Assembly: GCA_015069425.1 (NCBI GenBank)
Contig: SVIP01000003.1
Coordinates: 1-64,000, forward strand
Reading direction: 5' to 3'
Source: Clostridiales bacterium
Lineage (GTDB): Bacteria; Bacillota; Clostridia; Christensenellales; Borkfalkiaceae
Length of the DNA stretch: 64,000 nucleotides
Position numbers and translations under genes: made by a program. Positions 53,666 to 64,000 of the stretch are shown here, in pieces. The notes beneath the pieces were generated by a model. The model made no database searches. It had not been told where the DNA came from and saw only the letters and a list, made by a program, of their open reading frames with translations. How positions within the stretch are numbered: the first letter of the stretch is position 1; each line of letters begins with the position of its first letter.

Positions 53666-54477
53666 TATTTATTGTCATATTTAATTATAATTTTTTCGAG
53701 CATTGCAACTAATGCGTACATAAGTGTTGCAAGTAAACATAATACAACGGTTGATGCCATAACTAAATCTAACTTAAAAACCTGACCGCCATAAACTATT
53801 AAATATCCTAGCCCTGCGCGAGAAACTAAATATTCGCCCATGATAGAGCCTACCCACGCCATGCCTACGCTAATTTTTAGCATACTGATAAACGTTGGCA
53901 GAGAACCTGGTATAACAAGTTTTGCTAAAATTTGCAATTTATTAGCGCCCATTGAACGAAGTAGTAGAATTTTGTTGGTGTCCGTGGCTAAAAAACCATT
54001 AAGCATTGTAATTATTGCAACGATAATACCGATAAGAACTGCCATAAAAATTATTGCTTTACTACCGCTACCGCACCAAACTATAATGATAGGACCTAAG
54101 GCGATTTTTGGTAAACTATTTAGCACTACGATATATGGTTCTAATATTTTTCGCAATTTTTCAGACCACCATAACATAAGTGCAATAACGTAACCTAGAC
54201 CTACGGCTATTAAAAATCCAAGCATAGTCTCGTATAAGGTTATACACATATGACGTAAGAGATTATTTTCCACCCACAACGTTTTAATTGTAACGATAAT
54301 TTTTGAAGGGCTACTTGATATAAACGGGTCAATAACACCTATTGAGGCAAAAACTTCCCAAAGTCCTAATATAAATATCAATATAGAAAAACGCATTATC
54401 CAAATAAAAATGTTTTCGCGTTTAACTTTTTTTACGTATAATAAATGAGGTGGGGAAAGGTCTTTTTTCTTTTTCAT
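53665..54477 (-). CDS. ABC transporter permease (SsuC/TauC/ThiX-like)
   Basis: 270 residues, about six membrane segments, with the EAA-type loop MGANKLQILAKLVIPGSLP (about residue 185). The type is that of aliphatic sulfonate, taurine, nitrate or thiamine-precursor importers. ATG 54477 has AAGGAG 10 bases upstream and overlaps the ATPase stop by 4 bases. Confidence 0.85.
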   Translation of the reverse strand: MKKKKDLSPPHLLYVKKVKRENIFIWIMRFSILIFILGLWEVFASIGVIDPFISSSPSKIIVTIKTLWVENNLLRHMCITLYETMLGFLIAVGLGYVIALMLWWSEKLRKILEPYIVVLNSLPKIALGPIIIVWCGSGSKAIIFMAVLIGIIVAIITMLNGFLATDTNKILLLRSMGANKLQILAKLVIPGSLPTFISMLKISVGMAWVGSIMGEYLVSRAGLGYLIVYGGQVFKLDLVMASTVVLCLLATLMYALVAMLEKIIIKYDNK

Positions 54478-55226
54478 GCGTGTAACTCCTTCCAAATTTT
54501 TTCAAATAGTACGCTAAAGTTTGGGTTTTCTCTGCGCCGTAAAGGACTATCGCCATCTAGGTTGGGCTTAAATATCGATTTCACCATTGCTGGTCTATCG
54601 GTTAGCACTATGATTTTGTCTGACATAGATATCGCTTCTGATATATCGTGCGTGACTAAAACAGCAGTTTTCTTTTCTGCTTTAATAATTGAAAAAACGT
54701 CATCACAAACGGATAAGCGTGTTTGAGAATCGAGGGCAGAAAAGGGTTCGTCAAGTAATAATAATTTAGGGTTTGAAACTAAAGTTCTAATCAATGCTAC
54801 TCTCTGTCGCATTCCCCCTGAAAGTTGAGAGGGATATTTTTTCTTAAAATCTTTTAAGCCGTATTTATCTAAAAGTAAGTTTGCGTATAAGCGGTTTTTT
54901 TCATTGTTAATTTTCTTTATTTCTAGTGGTAAAAACACGTTTTTTTCTATAGTGCGCCACGGAAAAAGATGGTCTTTTTGTAACATATAACCTAAATTTT
55001 CTCGTGTTGGCTTATTACTACCGTCTATAAAAATACTGCCAGAAGTCGGCGTGATTAGCCCTGCAATAAGTGATAGTATTGTAGTTTTTCCACAACCAGA
55101 AGGACCTATTATTGATACAAATTCACCGTCATAACAATAAAAACTCAAACCGTTTACCGCTGTTATTTCATCAGTAATTGTGTAGTAATTAAGCGATACA
55201 TTTTTTAATTCAAGTAGTTTTTTCAT
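54474..55226 (-). CDS. ABC transporter ATP-binding protein
   Basis: 250 residues: Walker A GPSGCGKTT, Q-loop MLQKDHLFPW, signature LSGGMRQR, Walker B LLLLDEPFSALD and a His in VTHDISEA. It matches the SsuB/TauB/ThiZ group. It is the middle gene of a binding protein-ATPase-permease operon, with a 29-base gap from the lipoprotein. Confidence 0.9.
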   Translation of the reverse strand: MKKLLELKNVSLNYYTITDEITAVNGLSFYCYDGEFVSIIGPSGCGKTTILSLIAGLITPTSGSIFIDGSNKPTRENLGYMLQKDHLFPWRTIEKNVFLPLEIKKINNEKNRLYANLLLDKYGLKDFKKKYPSQLSGGMRQRVALIRTLVSNPKLLLLDEPFSALDSQTRLSVCDDVFSIIKAEKKTAVLVTHDISEAISMSDKIIVLTDRPAMVKSIFKPNLDGDSPLRRRENPNFSVLFEKIWKELHA

Positions 55227-55255
55227 ATTTTTTCCACCGTATAAAAAATTTATAT

Positions 55256-56242
55256 TTAGCCAAACACCTCGCTAGCTAACGTGTTGTCGACTATTTTGTC
55301 AAAGGGGACTTTGTTAGAAAGTTCACCTGCGTTAGACATTATGTTTTGTAACCTTGTAAAACTTGCCTCAGTAGCCTTTAAATCTTTTTTCCAAGCATCT
55401 ATTGCCTTATAACTCTTTAATGACGTTTCTATTGAAGTTATGCTTGTTGCGGGAAATTGTTTTACTATTGCCTCTGCAACTTCATATTCCGTATGAGTAG
55501 CCATAAATTCGTGGGCCTTTTTTAACGCTTTTAAGAAAGATTTTAACTTTTCTGAATTATTTTTAATGTAACTGCCTAGTGCTATAAACGACGTGTAAGG
55601 AATTTCACCACCTTGCTCGCCTACGCTTGCAACTACGTGCCATTTTCCACTTGCTTGATATTCAGATGCCGTGGGTTCAAATACCGTGCAATAATCAGCA
55701 GTTCCACCTAAAAACGCGCTGGTCATATTGTTGAATTGTACGTCAAAATTTAAGTTAAAGTCAACGCCGTTTTTCATACCTAATTCGTTAAGAATATATT
55801 CAAACGTCATTGCTGGAACACCGCCTTTTCTACCTGCCAAAATCTCTTTGCCAGCAAGGTCGGTCCATTTAAAATCTGGCTCGGGTGTTTTAGATACTAA
55901 AAACGAACCGTCTTTTTGCGTTAATTGACCAAAAACTTTGGGATAATCGGCTTTACCTTGATTGTAAACGTAAATAACCGTTTCTGGTCCCATAAGTCCT
56001 ATGTCGGCAGAACCTGAAAGGACGGCTGTCATAGAATTATCCGCACCGCCTCCGTTCGTTAATTCAATAGTAAGGTTTTCATCTTTAAAATATCCGTTTT
56101 CTATTGCCAAGTAAAGTGGGGCGTAAAATACAGAGTGCGTAACTTCGTTGAGTTTGATAACACCTGCGTCTTTTTCTTTACAGCCTGAAAAGGGAATTAA
56201 TATAAGTAATGCTGAAATAAAAATCGTTAAAAATTTTTTCAT
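55256..56242 (-). CDS. ABC transporter substrate-binding lipoprotein (NMT1/ThiY-like)
   Basis: 328 residues. Lipoprotein signal with a lipobox FSGC and modified Cys21, so it should be anchored outside the membrane. The mature part has the periplasmic-binding fold of the SsuA/NMT1 type (VFYAPLYLAIENGYF, GSADIGLMGPE, FEPTASEY). The ligand cannot be told; no riboswitch is seen upstream that would point to thiamine. ATG 56242 has GGAG at the right distance. Confidence 0.85.
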   Translation of the reverse strand: MKKFLTIFISALLILIPFSGCKEKDAGVIKLNEVTHSVFYAPLYLAIENGYFKDENLTIELTNGGGADNSMTAVLSGSADIGLMGPETVIYVYNQGKADYPKVFGQLTQKDGSFLVSKTPEPDFKWTDLAGKEILAGRKGGVPAMTFEYILNELGMKNGVDFNLNFDVQFNNMTSAFLGGTADYCTVFEPTASEYQASGKWHVVASVGEQGGEIPYTSFIALGSYIKNNSEKLKSFLKALKKAHEFMATHTEYEVAEAIVKQFPATSITSIETSLKSYKAIDAWKKDLKATEASFTRLQNIMSNAGELSNKVPFDKIVDNTLASEVFG

Positions 56243-56319
56243 ATCAATCTCCAAATAAATATTTTTTATAATTTATTCTATGAATTTGATTTTATATTTG
56301 ACAATGTTCGGGATAACAT

Positions 56320-56348
56320 TTGACTTTATCATTTTATTCAAGTATAAT
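56320..56348 (+). promoter_or_regulatory. valS promoter
   Basis: TTGACT (56320-56325) and TATAAT (56343-56348) with a 17-base spacer. The 33-base leader is too short for a T-box. Confidence 0.82.
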
Positions 56349-56380
56349 AAAAAAGTATTGTAAAAAGGAGAAAACGCCTT

Positions 56381-59008
56381 ATGGATATGGCAAAAACTTA
56401 CAATCCTTCTGAATTTGAGAAGGAAATTTATGAAGAATGGGAAAGTAACGGATATTTTAAAGCGCAAGTTGACGCAAATAAACTTCCGTTTACTATAGTT
56501 ATACCACCGCCCAACATTACTGGGCAGTTGCATATGGGGCATGCTTTGGACGAAACTCTTCAAGATACGCTTATTAGATTTAAGCGTATGCAAGGGTATA
56601 GCGCGCTTTGGCTTCCAGGAACGGACCACGCATCAATAGCAACTGAAGTTAAAATAGTTGAACAGATGGCAAAAGAAGGACTTACGAAGAATGATATCGG
56701 TCGTGAAGGCTTTCTTGAAAGAGCGTGGGCTTGGAAAGAAAAATACGGCGGTAGAATTATAGAACAGTTAAAAACTCTCGGCTCGTCTTGCGACTGGTCT
56801 CGTTTAGCATTTACTATGGACGATAAATGTTCTCGCGCAGTAAAAGAAGTCTTTGTAAACTTATATAACAAAGGTCTTATTTATCGTGGAGATAGAATTA
56901 TCAACTGGTGTCCTGAATGTAAAACGGCTCTCTCTGACGCTGAAGTTGAATACGTTGAAGAAGATAGCAATCTTTGGTATATCAAATATCCCGTAAAGGA
57001 TAGTGATAAATACGTTACGGTTGCAACATCAAGACCTGAAACTATGCTTGGCGATACTGCCGTTGCAGTAAACCCTAAAGACAAACGTTATGCAGGAATG
57101 GAAGGCAAAACTCTCATTTTGCCTATCGTAAATAAAGAAATTCCTATCGTGTTTGACGATTACGTTGAACTTGAATTTGGTACGGGTGCAGTTAAAATTA
57201 CACCTGCTCACGACCCTAACGACTTTGAAGTTGGTTTAAGACATTCTTTAGACGTAGTTCGCGTTATCGCAGACGATGGAAAAATGAACGAAAATGCAGG
57301 TAAATATAAAGGAATGCCTGCACTTGAGTGTAGAGAAAAAATAGTTGAAGAATTAAAATCTTTAGGTGTTTTGGAAAAAATTGAACCTCTTCACCACAGT
57401 GTAGGACATTGCTATAGGTGTAATCACACTGTTGAACCTATCGTAAGTAAACAATGGTTTGTAAAAATGGAACCTTTAGCGAAGCCCGCTATTGAAGTGG
57501 TTAGAAAAAATAGTGTAAAATTTACACCCGATAGATTCTCTAAAATTTACTTTAACTGGATGGAAAACGTTAAAGACTGGTGTATTTCACGTCAACTTTG
57601 GTGGGGGCATCGTATACCTGCTTATTATTGCCAAGATTGTGGCGAAATGATTATAAGCAAAGAAGACGTTAAAGTTTGCACAAAATGTGGAAGTTCTAAC
57701 ATCAAACAAGATGAAGACGTGCTTGATACGTGGTTTTCTTCTGCGCTTTGGCCGTTTTCAACCCTTGGATATCCTGACAAGACGGAAGATTTAGAATATT
57801 TCTATCCTACCGACGTTTTGGTAACCGGTTACGATATTATATTTTTCTGGGTAGCAAGAATGATTTTCTCTGGATTAGAGCATATGAAACGTATACCGTT
57901 TAAAGACGTTCTTATCCACGGACTAGTTCGTGATTCTCAAGGTAGAAAAATGAGTAAATCTCTTGGTAACGGTATTGACCCGACGGAAATTATCTCAAAA
58001 TACGGCGCTGATACGCTTCGTTTCTCTCTTATAAACGGTGTTGCTGCCGGCAGTGATATGAGATTTTCTGATGAGAAAATTGAAGGCGCGCGTAACTTTA
58101 TGAACAAAATTTGGAACGCTTCTCGTTTTGTTATTATGAACGCAGAAGATAAAAAGATTTTAGATATTAAAGATTGCAAACTTTGCGCTGCTGATAAATG
58201 GATTATAGCAAAATTAAATAAGACGATAAAAGAAGTTACCCTCAATATGGAAAAATACGAAATGGGGGTTGCGCTTGCTAATTTATACGATTTTGTTTGG
58301 ACCGATTTCTGCGACTGGTATATAGAGTTGACAAAGCCTGTGCTTTACGGTGAAGATGAAAAAAGGCGTAACGACACGGTTAGCGTTTTAACTTACGTTC
58401 TTGGTGAAATAGTTAAACTTTTACATCCGTTTGTTCCATTTATTACAGAAAAAATATACAAGAGTATACCTAACGCAAAAGGACCTTTGATGCTTGCGGA
58501 TTTCCCAAGATATAACGCTAAACTAAACTATCCTGCAAGTGTAAAAGAAGTTGAACCTATAAAAGAAATTATAAAGTGCATTAGAAACATTAAAGCGAAA
58601 GTTGGCGCAGCGCCGTCAAAGAAAGTAACACTTTACGTAAAAACGGAAAATAAAAAGCCCATTAAAAACGGGGCAATTTATATTTTGAAACTTGCTGGTG
58701 TTTCTGATATTCAAATTATTGAAGATAAATCGGTGTTGCCACCAAAAGTTATTGCGCAAGTTATTGACGGATTTGAACTTTTTGTTCCGCTAGGTGAACT
58801 TGTTGATTTAGAACAAGAAATATCTAGACTAGAAAAAGAGCGTCAATCTGTTGAAAGTGAAATTGCTCGTGCAAACGGCAAACTATCTAATCAAGGATTT
58901 TTAGATAAAGCGCCCAAGAGTTTGGTTGACGCTGAAAGGGCAAAACTTGATAAATATATAGACATGCGCAAAAAGATTATTGCACAACTTCAAGACTTAA
59001 AGGGTTAA
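56381..59008 (+). CDS. valS: valyl-tRNA synthetase
   Basis: 875-residue class I synthetase. The HIGH-type motif is HMGH at 51-54, the KMSKS loop at 523-527 is exact, an editing (CP1) domain lies between them with zinc-like CxxC segments (about 415-435), and the C-terminal 60 residues form the coiled-coil arm. AAGGAG lies 10 bases upstream of ATG 56381. It ends 12 bases inside the convergent HAD gene. Confidence 0.95.
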   Translation: MDMAKTYNPSEFEKEIYEEWESNGYFKAQVDANKLPFTIVIPPPNITGQLHMGHALDETLQDTLIRFKRMQGYSALWLPGTDHASIATEVKIVEQMAKEGLTKNDIGREGFLERAWAWKEKYGGRIIEQLKTLGSSCDWSRLAFTMDDKCSRAVKEVFVNLYNKGLIYRGDRIINWCPECKTALSDAEVEYVEEDSNLWYIKYPVKDSDKYVTVATSRPETMLGDTAVAVNPKDKRYAGMEGKTLILPIVNKEIPIVFDDYVELEFGTGAVKITPAHDPNDFEVGLRHSLDVVRVIADDGKMNENAGKYKGMPALECREKIVEELKSLGVLEKIEPLHHSVGHCYRCNHTVEPIVSKQWFVKMEPLAKPAIEVVRKNSVKFTPDRFSKIYFNWMENVKDWCISRQLWWGHRIPAYYCQDCGEMIISKEDVKVCTKCGSSNIKQDEDVLDTWFSSALWPFSTLGYPDKTEDLEYFYPTDVLVTGYDIIFFWVARMIFSGLEHMKRIPFKDVLIHGLVRDSQGRKMSKSLGNGIDPTEIISKYGADTLRFSLINGVAAGSDMRFSDEKIEGARNFMNKIWNASRFVIMNAEDKKILDIKDCKLCAADKWIIAKLNKTIKEVTLNMEKYEMGVALANLYDFVWTDFCDWYIELTKPVLYGEDEKRRNDTVSVLTYVLGEIVKLLHPFVPFITEKIYKSIPNAKGPLMLADFPRYNAKLNYPASVKEVEPIKEIIKCIRNIKAKVGAAPSKKVTLYVKTENKKPIKNGAIYILKLAGVSDIQIIEDKSVLPPKVIAQVIDGFELFVPLGELVDLEQEISRLEKERQSVESEIARANGKLSNQGFLDKAPKSLVDAERAKLDKYIDMRKKIIAQLQDLKG

Positions 59009-59584
59009 AATATAATTTTTTAATTCATTTACGTTATTACTAAATAAAAAAGTTTTGATATTGAACCTCGACGCACCGTCGAGGTTCTTTTTCGTATCGT
59101 CAATAAAAAGAGTTTCTTCTGGTACTAGTGAATATTTATTGAGTAAAAATTCATAAATTTTTGGATTTGGTTTAACTAGGTTTATCGGCGCAGAGAAAAC
59201 TAAACCGTCAAACTCTGCAAAAATAGGGTACTTATTTATTCGCTCTATAAAATGCATAGGCATATTTGATAAAACATAAAGTTTATATCCCTTTTGTTTT
59301 AATTCAAAAATAAACTCGTATACACTATCTATTTTATGCATATAATAATCCCAGTTTTCTAATAATGATTTTGCAGGGCCGTGTAAGTTTTTTGGTAGTG
59401 TTTTTAATACTTTTTCTATATGTTCTGATAAACTTATTTTGCCCTCATCTAACAATTCCCACTCAAAAAACACCTTTTCTTTAAGAAGTTCATAGTGTTC
59501 GCCTTGATAAAAATGAGATAATAAATAATCGTGGTTAAATTTTAATATAACGTTGCCTATGTCGAAAATAATATTTTTTATCAT
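58997..59584 (-). CDS. HAD-superfamily hydrolase (subfamily IA)
   Basis: 195 residues. Motif I is FDIGNVI (nucleophile Asp8 with a GNV variation), motif II is VLSNMP (Ser), motif III has a Lys in VKPNPKIYE, and motif IV is FIDDTKKN. Probably a small-molecule phosphatase; substrate unknown. An AAGGAAC site lies upstream. Its 3' end contains the valS terminator hairpin. Confidence 0.83.
   Translation of the reverse strand: MIKNIIFDIGNVILKFNHDYLLSHFYQGEHYELLKEKVFFEWELLDEGKISLSEHIEKVLKTLPKNLHGPAKSLLENWDYYMHKIDSVYEFIFELKQKGYKLYVLSNMPMHFIERINKYPIFAEFDGLVFSAPINLVKPNPKIYEFLLNKYSLVPEETLFIDDTKKNLDGASRFNIKTFLFSNNVNELKNYILTL
59063..59092 (+). terminator. valS intrinsic terminator, inside the HAD gene
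   Basis: A perfect 11-bp stem (GAACCTCGACG, 59063-59073, with 59077-59087), 3-base loop and TTTTT. It sits 55 bases after the valS stop but within the coding sequence of the convergent gene, at its motif IV. Confidence 0.85.
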
Positions 59585-59717
59585 AATATAAGTTCCTTCT
59601 TTTTAGTGTTTTAATCAATTATATTAGTAGTGCATTACGCTGTCAAACAAAAAGTTGTTTTTTGATATATTTTTGGCATAATTTTACATTTTTTTGCTTA
59701 AAATGTGGCGTTGGGTA

Positions 59718-59746
59718 TTGACAAATACAATATATTGTATTATTAT
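59718..59746 (+). promoter_or_regulatory. pgi-glg promoter
   Basis: TTGACA (59718-59723) and TATTAT (59741-59746), 17 bases apart. Confidence 0.75.
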
Positions 59747-59783
59747 ATATATAACTATAATTATATTTAAAAGGAGTAGGCAA

Positions 59784-61214
59784 ATGAACTACAAAAACGC
59801 TATGTGGCGCAAAGATATGCAACTTAAACTTGATTACAATAATATGATGAAAGAATACGTAGGTGAAGAACAAGGTTTTTCTGCTAAAGATTTTTCTAAC
59901 AGTAAAGACGTTGTTGCTCAGGCGTTTGATACCGTGTCTAAAAACCGCGGAACGGGTATGATGGGGTGGACGGAACTCCCTTATAATCAAAAAGAAATTG
60001 TTGAAGATATAATTTTAACTGCTAAAAATATTAAAAAGAAATTTGATAATTTTGTTGTGCTTGGTATAGGCGGTTCTGCACTTGGTCCTATAGCCGTTTT
60101 TCAAGCGCTTTGTCATTTAAGACACAATGAACTTCCAAAGTCAAAGCGTAAATTCCCTAAATTATACGTTGAAGACAACGTAGACCCTGAAAGAATGGTT
60201 GCCTTGCTTGACGTGTTAGATTTAGAAAAAACGGTGTTCAACGTTGTAACAAAAAGTGGCGCAACAAGTGAAACAATGTCGCAATATTTAATCATTATGG
60301 ATATTCTTAAAAAGAAATTTGGCGACAAAGCAAAAGACCATATGATTGCAACTACTTCTGCTCATAAAGGTAATCTTATAAAGATTGCACAGCAAGAGGG
60401 CTTAAAAACTTTCTATATACCCGACGGCGTTGGTGGAAGATTTTCAGAACTTTGCCCAGTAGGTTTATTGCCCGCAGCGGTTGTAGGTATTGATATTAAG
60501 CAAATGCTTGCCGGTGCTGCTTATATGGATAAACTTTGTATGAAAAAAGACCTAAAGAAAAACCCTGCGCTTATTTGCGCATTGCTTGAATATCTTGCAA
60601 TGCAAAGAGGTAAAAATATCTCTGTAATGATGCCTTATGCAGACAGTTTAAAATATATTGCAGACTGGTATTGTCAACTTTGGGGTGAAAGTTTAGGTAA
60701 GGCTGTAGATAACGAGGGTAACGAAATATTTGTAGGTCAAACACCCGTAAAAGCGTTAGGTGTTACAGACCAACATTCACAAGTTCAACTTTATCGTGAA
60801 GGACCGTTTGACAAGGTTATAACTTTGATTGCGGTAGAAAATTATCGCAAGACGGTGGATATAAGTAACGGTTGCGAAGATATCCCCGACGTAAATTTCT
60901 TGTGTGGTCATACAATGAACGAACTTATTACCGCAGAAAGAAAGGCAACGGAATACGCACTTACAACTGCGCATAGATTAAATTATACTATAACGTTACC
61001 TGAAGTAAATGCGTTTACTATAGGCGAATTGCTTTATTTGTTTGAAATGGAAACTGCTTTTACTGGTGCAATGCTTAACATTGATACCTTTAATCAACCA
61101 GGGGTTGAGGGGGGCAAAAATGCAACCTACGCGCTTTTTGGTAGAAAAGGTTATGAAAAAACAAAACAAGAAATGGATAATGCGCCAGCAAAAAAGGCTG
61201 ATTATATTTGTTAA
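59784..61214 (+). CDS. pgi: glucose-6-phosphate isomerase
   Basis: 476 residues, interconverting glucose-6-P and fructose-6-P. Core motifs: VLGIGGSALGP, KSGATSETM, GVGGRFSELCPVG, and a C-terminal FNQPGVEGGK with the catalytic Lys. ATG 59784 follows AAAAGGAG; a longer frame from 59694 includes promoter DNA. Glycogen genes follow, so it may help divert hexose-P to storage. Confidence 0.93.
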   Translation: MNYKNAMWRKDMQLKLDYNNMMKEYVGEEQGFSAKDFSNSKDVVAQAFDTVSKNRGTGMMGWTELPYNQKEIVEDIILTAKNIKKKFDNFVVLGIGGSALGPIAVFQALCHLRHNELPKSKRKFPKLYVEDNVDPERMVALLDVLDLEKTVFNVVTKSGATSETMSQYLIIMDILKKKFGDKAKDHMIATTSAHKGNLIKIAQQEGLKTFYIPDGVGGRFSELCPVGLLPAAVVGIDIKQMLAGAAYMDKLCMKKDLKKNPALICALLEYLAMQRGKNISVMMPYADSLKYIADWYCQLWGESLGKAVDNEGNEIFVGQTPVKALGVTDQHSQVQLYREGPFDKVITLIAVENYRKTVDISNGCEDIPDVNFLCGHTMNELITAERKATEYALTTAHRLNYTITLPEVNAFTIGELLYLFEMETAFTGAMLNIDTFNQPGVEGGKNATYALFGRKGYEKTKQEMDNAPAKKADYIC

Positions 61215-61219
61215 TAAGT

Positions 61220-63109
61220 ATGAACGATAATAATAAAAAAAGTAAAGAACAGTTGCCATTATATCTTTTCCATCAGGGCACAAACTATAATGCCTATGAA
61301 TACATGGGTGCTCATTTTACCAAGGAAAATGGTAAAAATGGCGTTGTGTTTCGTGTCTGGGCGCCAAACGCTGACCAAGTTTCCGTAGTTGGGGATTTTA
61401 ACATTTGGGACCAAAACGAAAACGTTATGGCAAGAATTAGTGATGGCGGTGTATTTGAACTTTTTATTGAAGGACTTAAGGTTTTTGATAATTATAAATA
61501 CGCCGTTAAACGTGGCTCTAACGTAGTGCTTAAAGCAGACCCGTACGCTTTTCATTCTGAAACGCCGTCGGGTACAGCGTCAAAAATTTACGATTTAGAT
61601 TGTTATAAATGGAAAGATGAACAATTTATCGCAAATAGAACGACAGTATATGACAAGCCAGTTAATATTTATGAAGTAAATTTAGCGTCTTGGAAACGCC
61701 ATGAAAACGGTGGATATTATTCTTATAAAGAACTTGAAAGAGAATTAGTGCCTTACGTTGTTAAAATGGGCTATACCCACGTGGAATTTATGCCTGTTGC
61801 AGAGTATCCTTACGACGGTTCTTGGGGCTATCAAGTTACTGGCTATTATTCCGTTTCATCAAGGTTTGGCACGCCTAAAGATTTTATGTCTTTAGTTGAC
61901 GCATTTCATAAAAATGACATTTCCGTAATAGTAGACTGGGTTCCCGCTCATTTTCCAAAAGATTTGCACGGTTTATATGAGTTTGACGGAACGCCTTGTT
62001 ATGAAAATCAGGGTTGGGACAGAAAAGAACATAAAACGTGGGGTACTAGAATTTTTGACTGGGGCAGAAACGAAGTTCAAAGTTTTTTGGTTTCAAACGC
62101 GCTATTTATGTTTGAAAAATATCATATTGACGGCTTAAGAGTTGATGCAGTTGCATCAATGTTATATCTAGACTACGATAAAAAAGACGGCGAATGGTTA
62201 CCTAACCAACAAGGTGGAAACCATAATCTTGAGGCTATTGCATTTTTCAAAAAATTAAATACAGCCGTATTTGAAAGATTTCCAAATGCGCTTATGATTG
62301 CTGAAGAATCTACTTCATTTCCACTAATCACTAAACCCGTTGATATAGGCGGATTAGGTTTTAACTATAAATGGAATATGGGGTGGATGAACGACACTTT
62401 AGCGTATATGGAATGCGACCCTTATTTCCGTTCGGGTTTGCACGATAAACTAACCTTTTCAATGTGTTATGCCTTTAGTGAAAATTTTGTTTTGCCTATT
62501 TCGCACGACGAGGTTGTTCACGGCAAAAAATCTTTGTTAGATAAAATGTTTGCATCTAACATTGAAGATAAGTTTTCATCATTGCGAGCATATTTAACCT
62601 ATATGTTTGCGCACCCTGGTAAAAAACTTAACTTTATGGGCAATGAATACGGTCAGTTTAAAGAGTGGAATTATAAAGAGGGTTTAGAGTTTTTTATGCT
62701 CGGCTATGATTTGCATAAAAAATTACACAACTTTAATAGAAAATTAAATAAAGTTTATAAAAATACTTCAATGTTATATGAGATTGAAGACTCTTGGGAC
62801 GGTTTTTCGTGGATTTCTGTTGATGAGCGAGATAGCAACGTTATATCTTTTAAGCGAACGGATAAAAAAGGTAATCAGTTAATTGCTATTATGAATTTTT
62901 CCGGCGTTGATTTCCCAAAATATCGTATAGGCGTTGACGAGGGGATATATAAAGCCGTTCTTTGCACTGACGACAAAAGATTTGGTGGTAACGGCATAAT
63001 GAAGAAAAAAACATTCAAAACGTCAAGAAAATCTGCACACGGTAGAGAAAATTCTGTTCAAATTTCTCTTCCAAGATTTTGCGGAATATATATGATAAAA
63101 CAAGGTTAA
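61220..63109 (+). CDS. glgB: 1,4-alpha-glucan branching enzyme
   Basis: About 630 residues of the GH13 family. An N-terminal CBM48 module (GVVFRVWAPNADQVSVVGDFN), then the TIM barrel with the nucleophile Asp in GLRVDAVASMLY, acid/base Glu in IAEEST and HDEVVHG. It adds alpha-1,6 branches to glycogen. The start (61220) is uncertain, as no ribosome site is obvious; TTG 61208 is an alternative. It is 5 bases after pgi. Confidence 0.93.
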   Translation: MNDNNKKSKEQLPLYLFHQGTNYNAYEYMGAHFTKENGKNGVVFRVWAPNADQVSVVGDFNIWDQNENVMARISDGGVFELFIEGLKVFDNYKYAVKRGSNVVLKADPYAFHSETPSGTASKIYDLDCYKWKDEQFIANRTTVYDKPVNIYEVNLASWKRHENGGYYSYKELERELVPYVVKMGYTHVEFMPVAEYPYDGSWGYQVTGYYSVSSRFGTPKDFMSLVDAFHKNDISVIVDWVPAHFPKDLHGLYEFDGTPCYENQGWDRKEHKTWGTRIFDWGRNEVQSFLVSNALFMFEKYHIDGLRVDAVASMLYLDYDKKDGEWLPNQQGGNHNLEAIAFFKKLNTAVFERFPNALMIAEESTSFPLITKPVDIGGLGFNYKWNMGWMNDTLAYMECDPYFRSGLHDKLTFSMCYAFSENFVLPISHDEVVHGKKSLLDKMFASNIEDKFSSLRAYLTYMFAHPGKKLNFMGNEYGQFKEWNYKEGLEFFMLGYDLHKKLHNFNRKLNKVYKNTSMLYEIEDSWDGFSWISVDERDSNVISFKRTDKKGNQLIAIMNFSGVDFPKYRIGVDEGIYKAVLCTDDKRFGGNGIMKKKTFKTSRKSAHGRENSVQISLPRFCGIYMIKQG

Positions 63110-63133
63110 AATTTTAAGGAGATATACTCTAAT

Positions 63134-64000
63134 ATGGTAAGGAAGAAAAGATGTGTGGCAATGCTTTTAGCAGGTGGACAAGGTAGCAGGCTTTACGCCT
63201 TGACGGGTAACATTGCAAAACCCGCAGTGTCGTTTGGCGGTAAATATAGAATTATTGACTTTCCACTTTCTAATTGCGTAAATTCTGGTATTGATACAGT
63301 TGGCGTATTAACTCAATATCAACCGTTGATATTGAATTATTATATCGGCAACGGTCAACCGTGGGACTTGGATAGAAACTTTGGTGGGGTTCATATTTTG
63401 CCCCCTTATCAAGGTAAAGACTCGTCAGACTGGTATAAGGGTACTGCAAACGCAATTTATCAAAATTTGCGTTTTATAAAGCAGTATAACCCTGATTACG
63501 TTTTAATTTTATCAGGCGACCATATTTACAAAATGAATTATTCTTTAATGATAAATTATCACGTGTTAAACGGTGCGGACTGCACTATCGCCGCTATAGA
63601 CGTGCCTATTGAAGAAGCGTCAAGATTTGGTATATTGAACACAAATTCTGACGGTAGTATATATGAGTTTGAAGAAAAACCAAAAAAACCAAAGTCAACG
63701 CTTGCGTCTATGGGCATATACGTGTTCTCAACTAAAAAGTTGTGTAAGTATCTTGAAGAGGACAATCTTAATCCCGACTCTTCTAACGATTTTGGTAAAG
63801 ATATTTTACCAAAGATGTTGTCGTCGGGTGAAAAAATGATGGCTTATCGTTTTGAAGGTTACTGGAAAGACGTTGGAACTATTGACTCTCTTTTTGAGGC
63901 TAATATGGACTTGCTTGGGGACAATCCGAAGTTTGACGTAAGCGATACGTTATGGAAAATTCAGTCAAGAAGCCCGTTAGCGCCACCGCATTACGTGGGC
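63134..64000 (+). CDS. glgC: glucose-1-phosphate adenylyltransferase (partial, cut by window end)
   Basis: 289 codons are present and no stop is reached. The nucleotidyltransferase start [14 protein letters not shown], the [15 protein letters not shown] block, [14 protein letters not shown] and YWKDVGTI motifs identify the ADP-glucose-making enzyme. ATG 63134 follows AAGGAG by 12 bases. With glgB it forms a glycogen synthesis operon; glgA or glgD probably lies beyond the window. Confidence 0.95.
   Translation, partial: MVRKKRCVAMLLAGGQGSRLYALTGNIAKPAVSFGGKYRIIDFPLSNCVNSGIDTVGVLTQYQPLILNYYIGNGQPWDLDRNFGGVHILPPYQGKDSSDWYKGTANAIYQNLRFIKQYNPDYVLILSGDHIYKMNYSLMINYHVLNGADCTIAAIDVPIEEASRFGILNTNSDGSIYEFEEKPKKPKSTLASMGIYVFSTKKLCKYLEEDNLNPDSSNDFGKDILPKMLSSGEKMMAYRFEGYWKDVGTIDSLFEANMDLLGDNPKFDVSDTLWKIQSRSPLAPPHYVG

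Noticed and set aside
56243..56380. T-box or other leader before valS, or a thiamine riboswitch before the ABC importer
   Set aside because: The region is too short and has no T-box core or TPP-switch motifs.

Overview
The window looks like a chromosomal segment of a low-GC, endospore-forming, anaerobic Bacillota (Clostridia-type) bacterium. Four things point there: sporulation genes (spoIVA, yabP, yabQ) beside divIC in Bacillus-like order; T-box leaders; a ferredoxin-dependent 2-oxoacid oxidoreductase; and a MurE with the DNPR motif of meso-diaminopimelate-adding enzymes. Almost everything is housekeeping or metabolic. I see no insertion sequence, prophage, integrase or CRISPR array. No taxon can be named from the sequence alone.

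Layout. 1-10 kb is a division and cell wall (dcw) cluster: a remnant of a penicillin-binding protein gene, then murE-mraY-murD-ftsW-murA-ftsQ-ftsA-ftsZ, with murF, murG, murB and murC absent. 10-18 kb holds tRNA-Pro, trmB, a glycosyltransferase/acyltransferase fusion with a CrtO-like partner, a YhaO/YhaN-like nuclease-ATPase pair with an HNH protein, and an amidohydrolase. 18.2-27.1 kb is the most interesting part: two complete promoter/T-box/terminator modules in series. They precede a LeuA-like protein without its catalytic residues, a TIM-barrel/acyl-CoA ligase fusion, ilvE, a P-loop ATPase and a four-subunit 2-oxoacid:ferredoxin oxidoreductase. 27.1-27.6 kb holds a probable structured RNA and a 32-codon ORF. 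27.6-35.8 kb carries a MATE exporter, a probable sporulation protein, a phosphoesterase, a PTS-IIC-like permease, yabP-yabQ-divIC, ppx, an M50 protease, pnuC and a small zinc-ribbon gene. 35.9-40.6 kb is gyrB-gyrA and tRNA-Thr. 40.7-42.9 kb (minus strand) is mtnN-alkD-araC. 43.2-53.6 kb has a stand-alone GlmU acetyltransferase domain, glmM, pncB, a DivIVA-like gene, lspA, rluD, pyrR, der, plsY and spoIVA. 53.6-64 kb has an ABC importer, valS, a HAD hydrolase and pgi-glgB-glgC (cut by the window end).

How the parts may work together. The T-box operon is best explained as a starvation-induced route that makes branched-chain amino acids from branched short-chain fatty acids: acyl-CoA ligase, then reductive carboxylation by the oxidoreductase, then transamination by IlvE. 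The first T-box reads a leucine codon (CTC). A catalytically dead LeuA relative that keeps its leucine-binding domain could be a feedback sensor. This is inference from gene content and T-box logic, not something shown by the sequence. The other notable points are an FtsA without its C-terminal membrane helix, a GlmU reduced to its acetyltransferase half, sigma-E-like promoters before spoIVA and a Cys-rich protein gene, and a valS terminator lying inside the convergent HAD gene.
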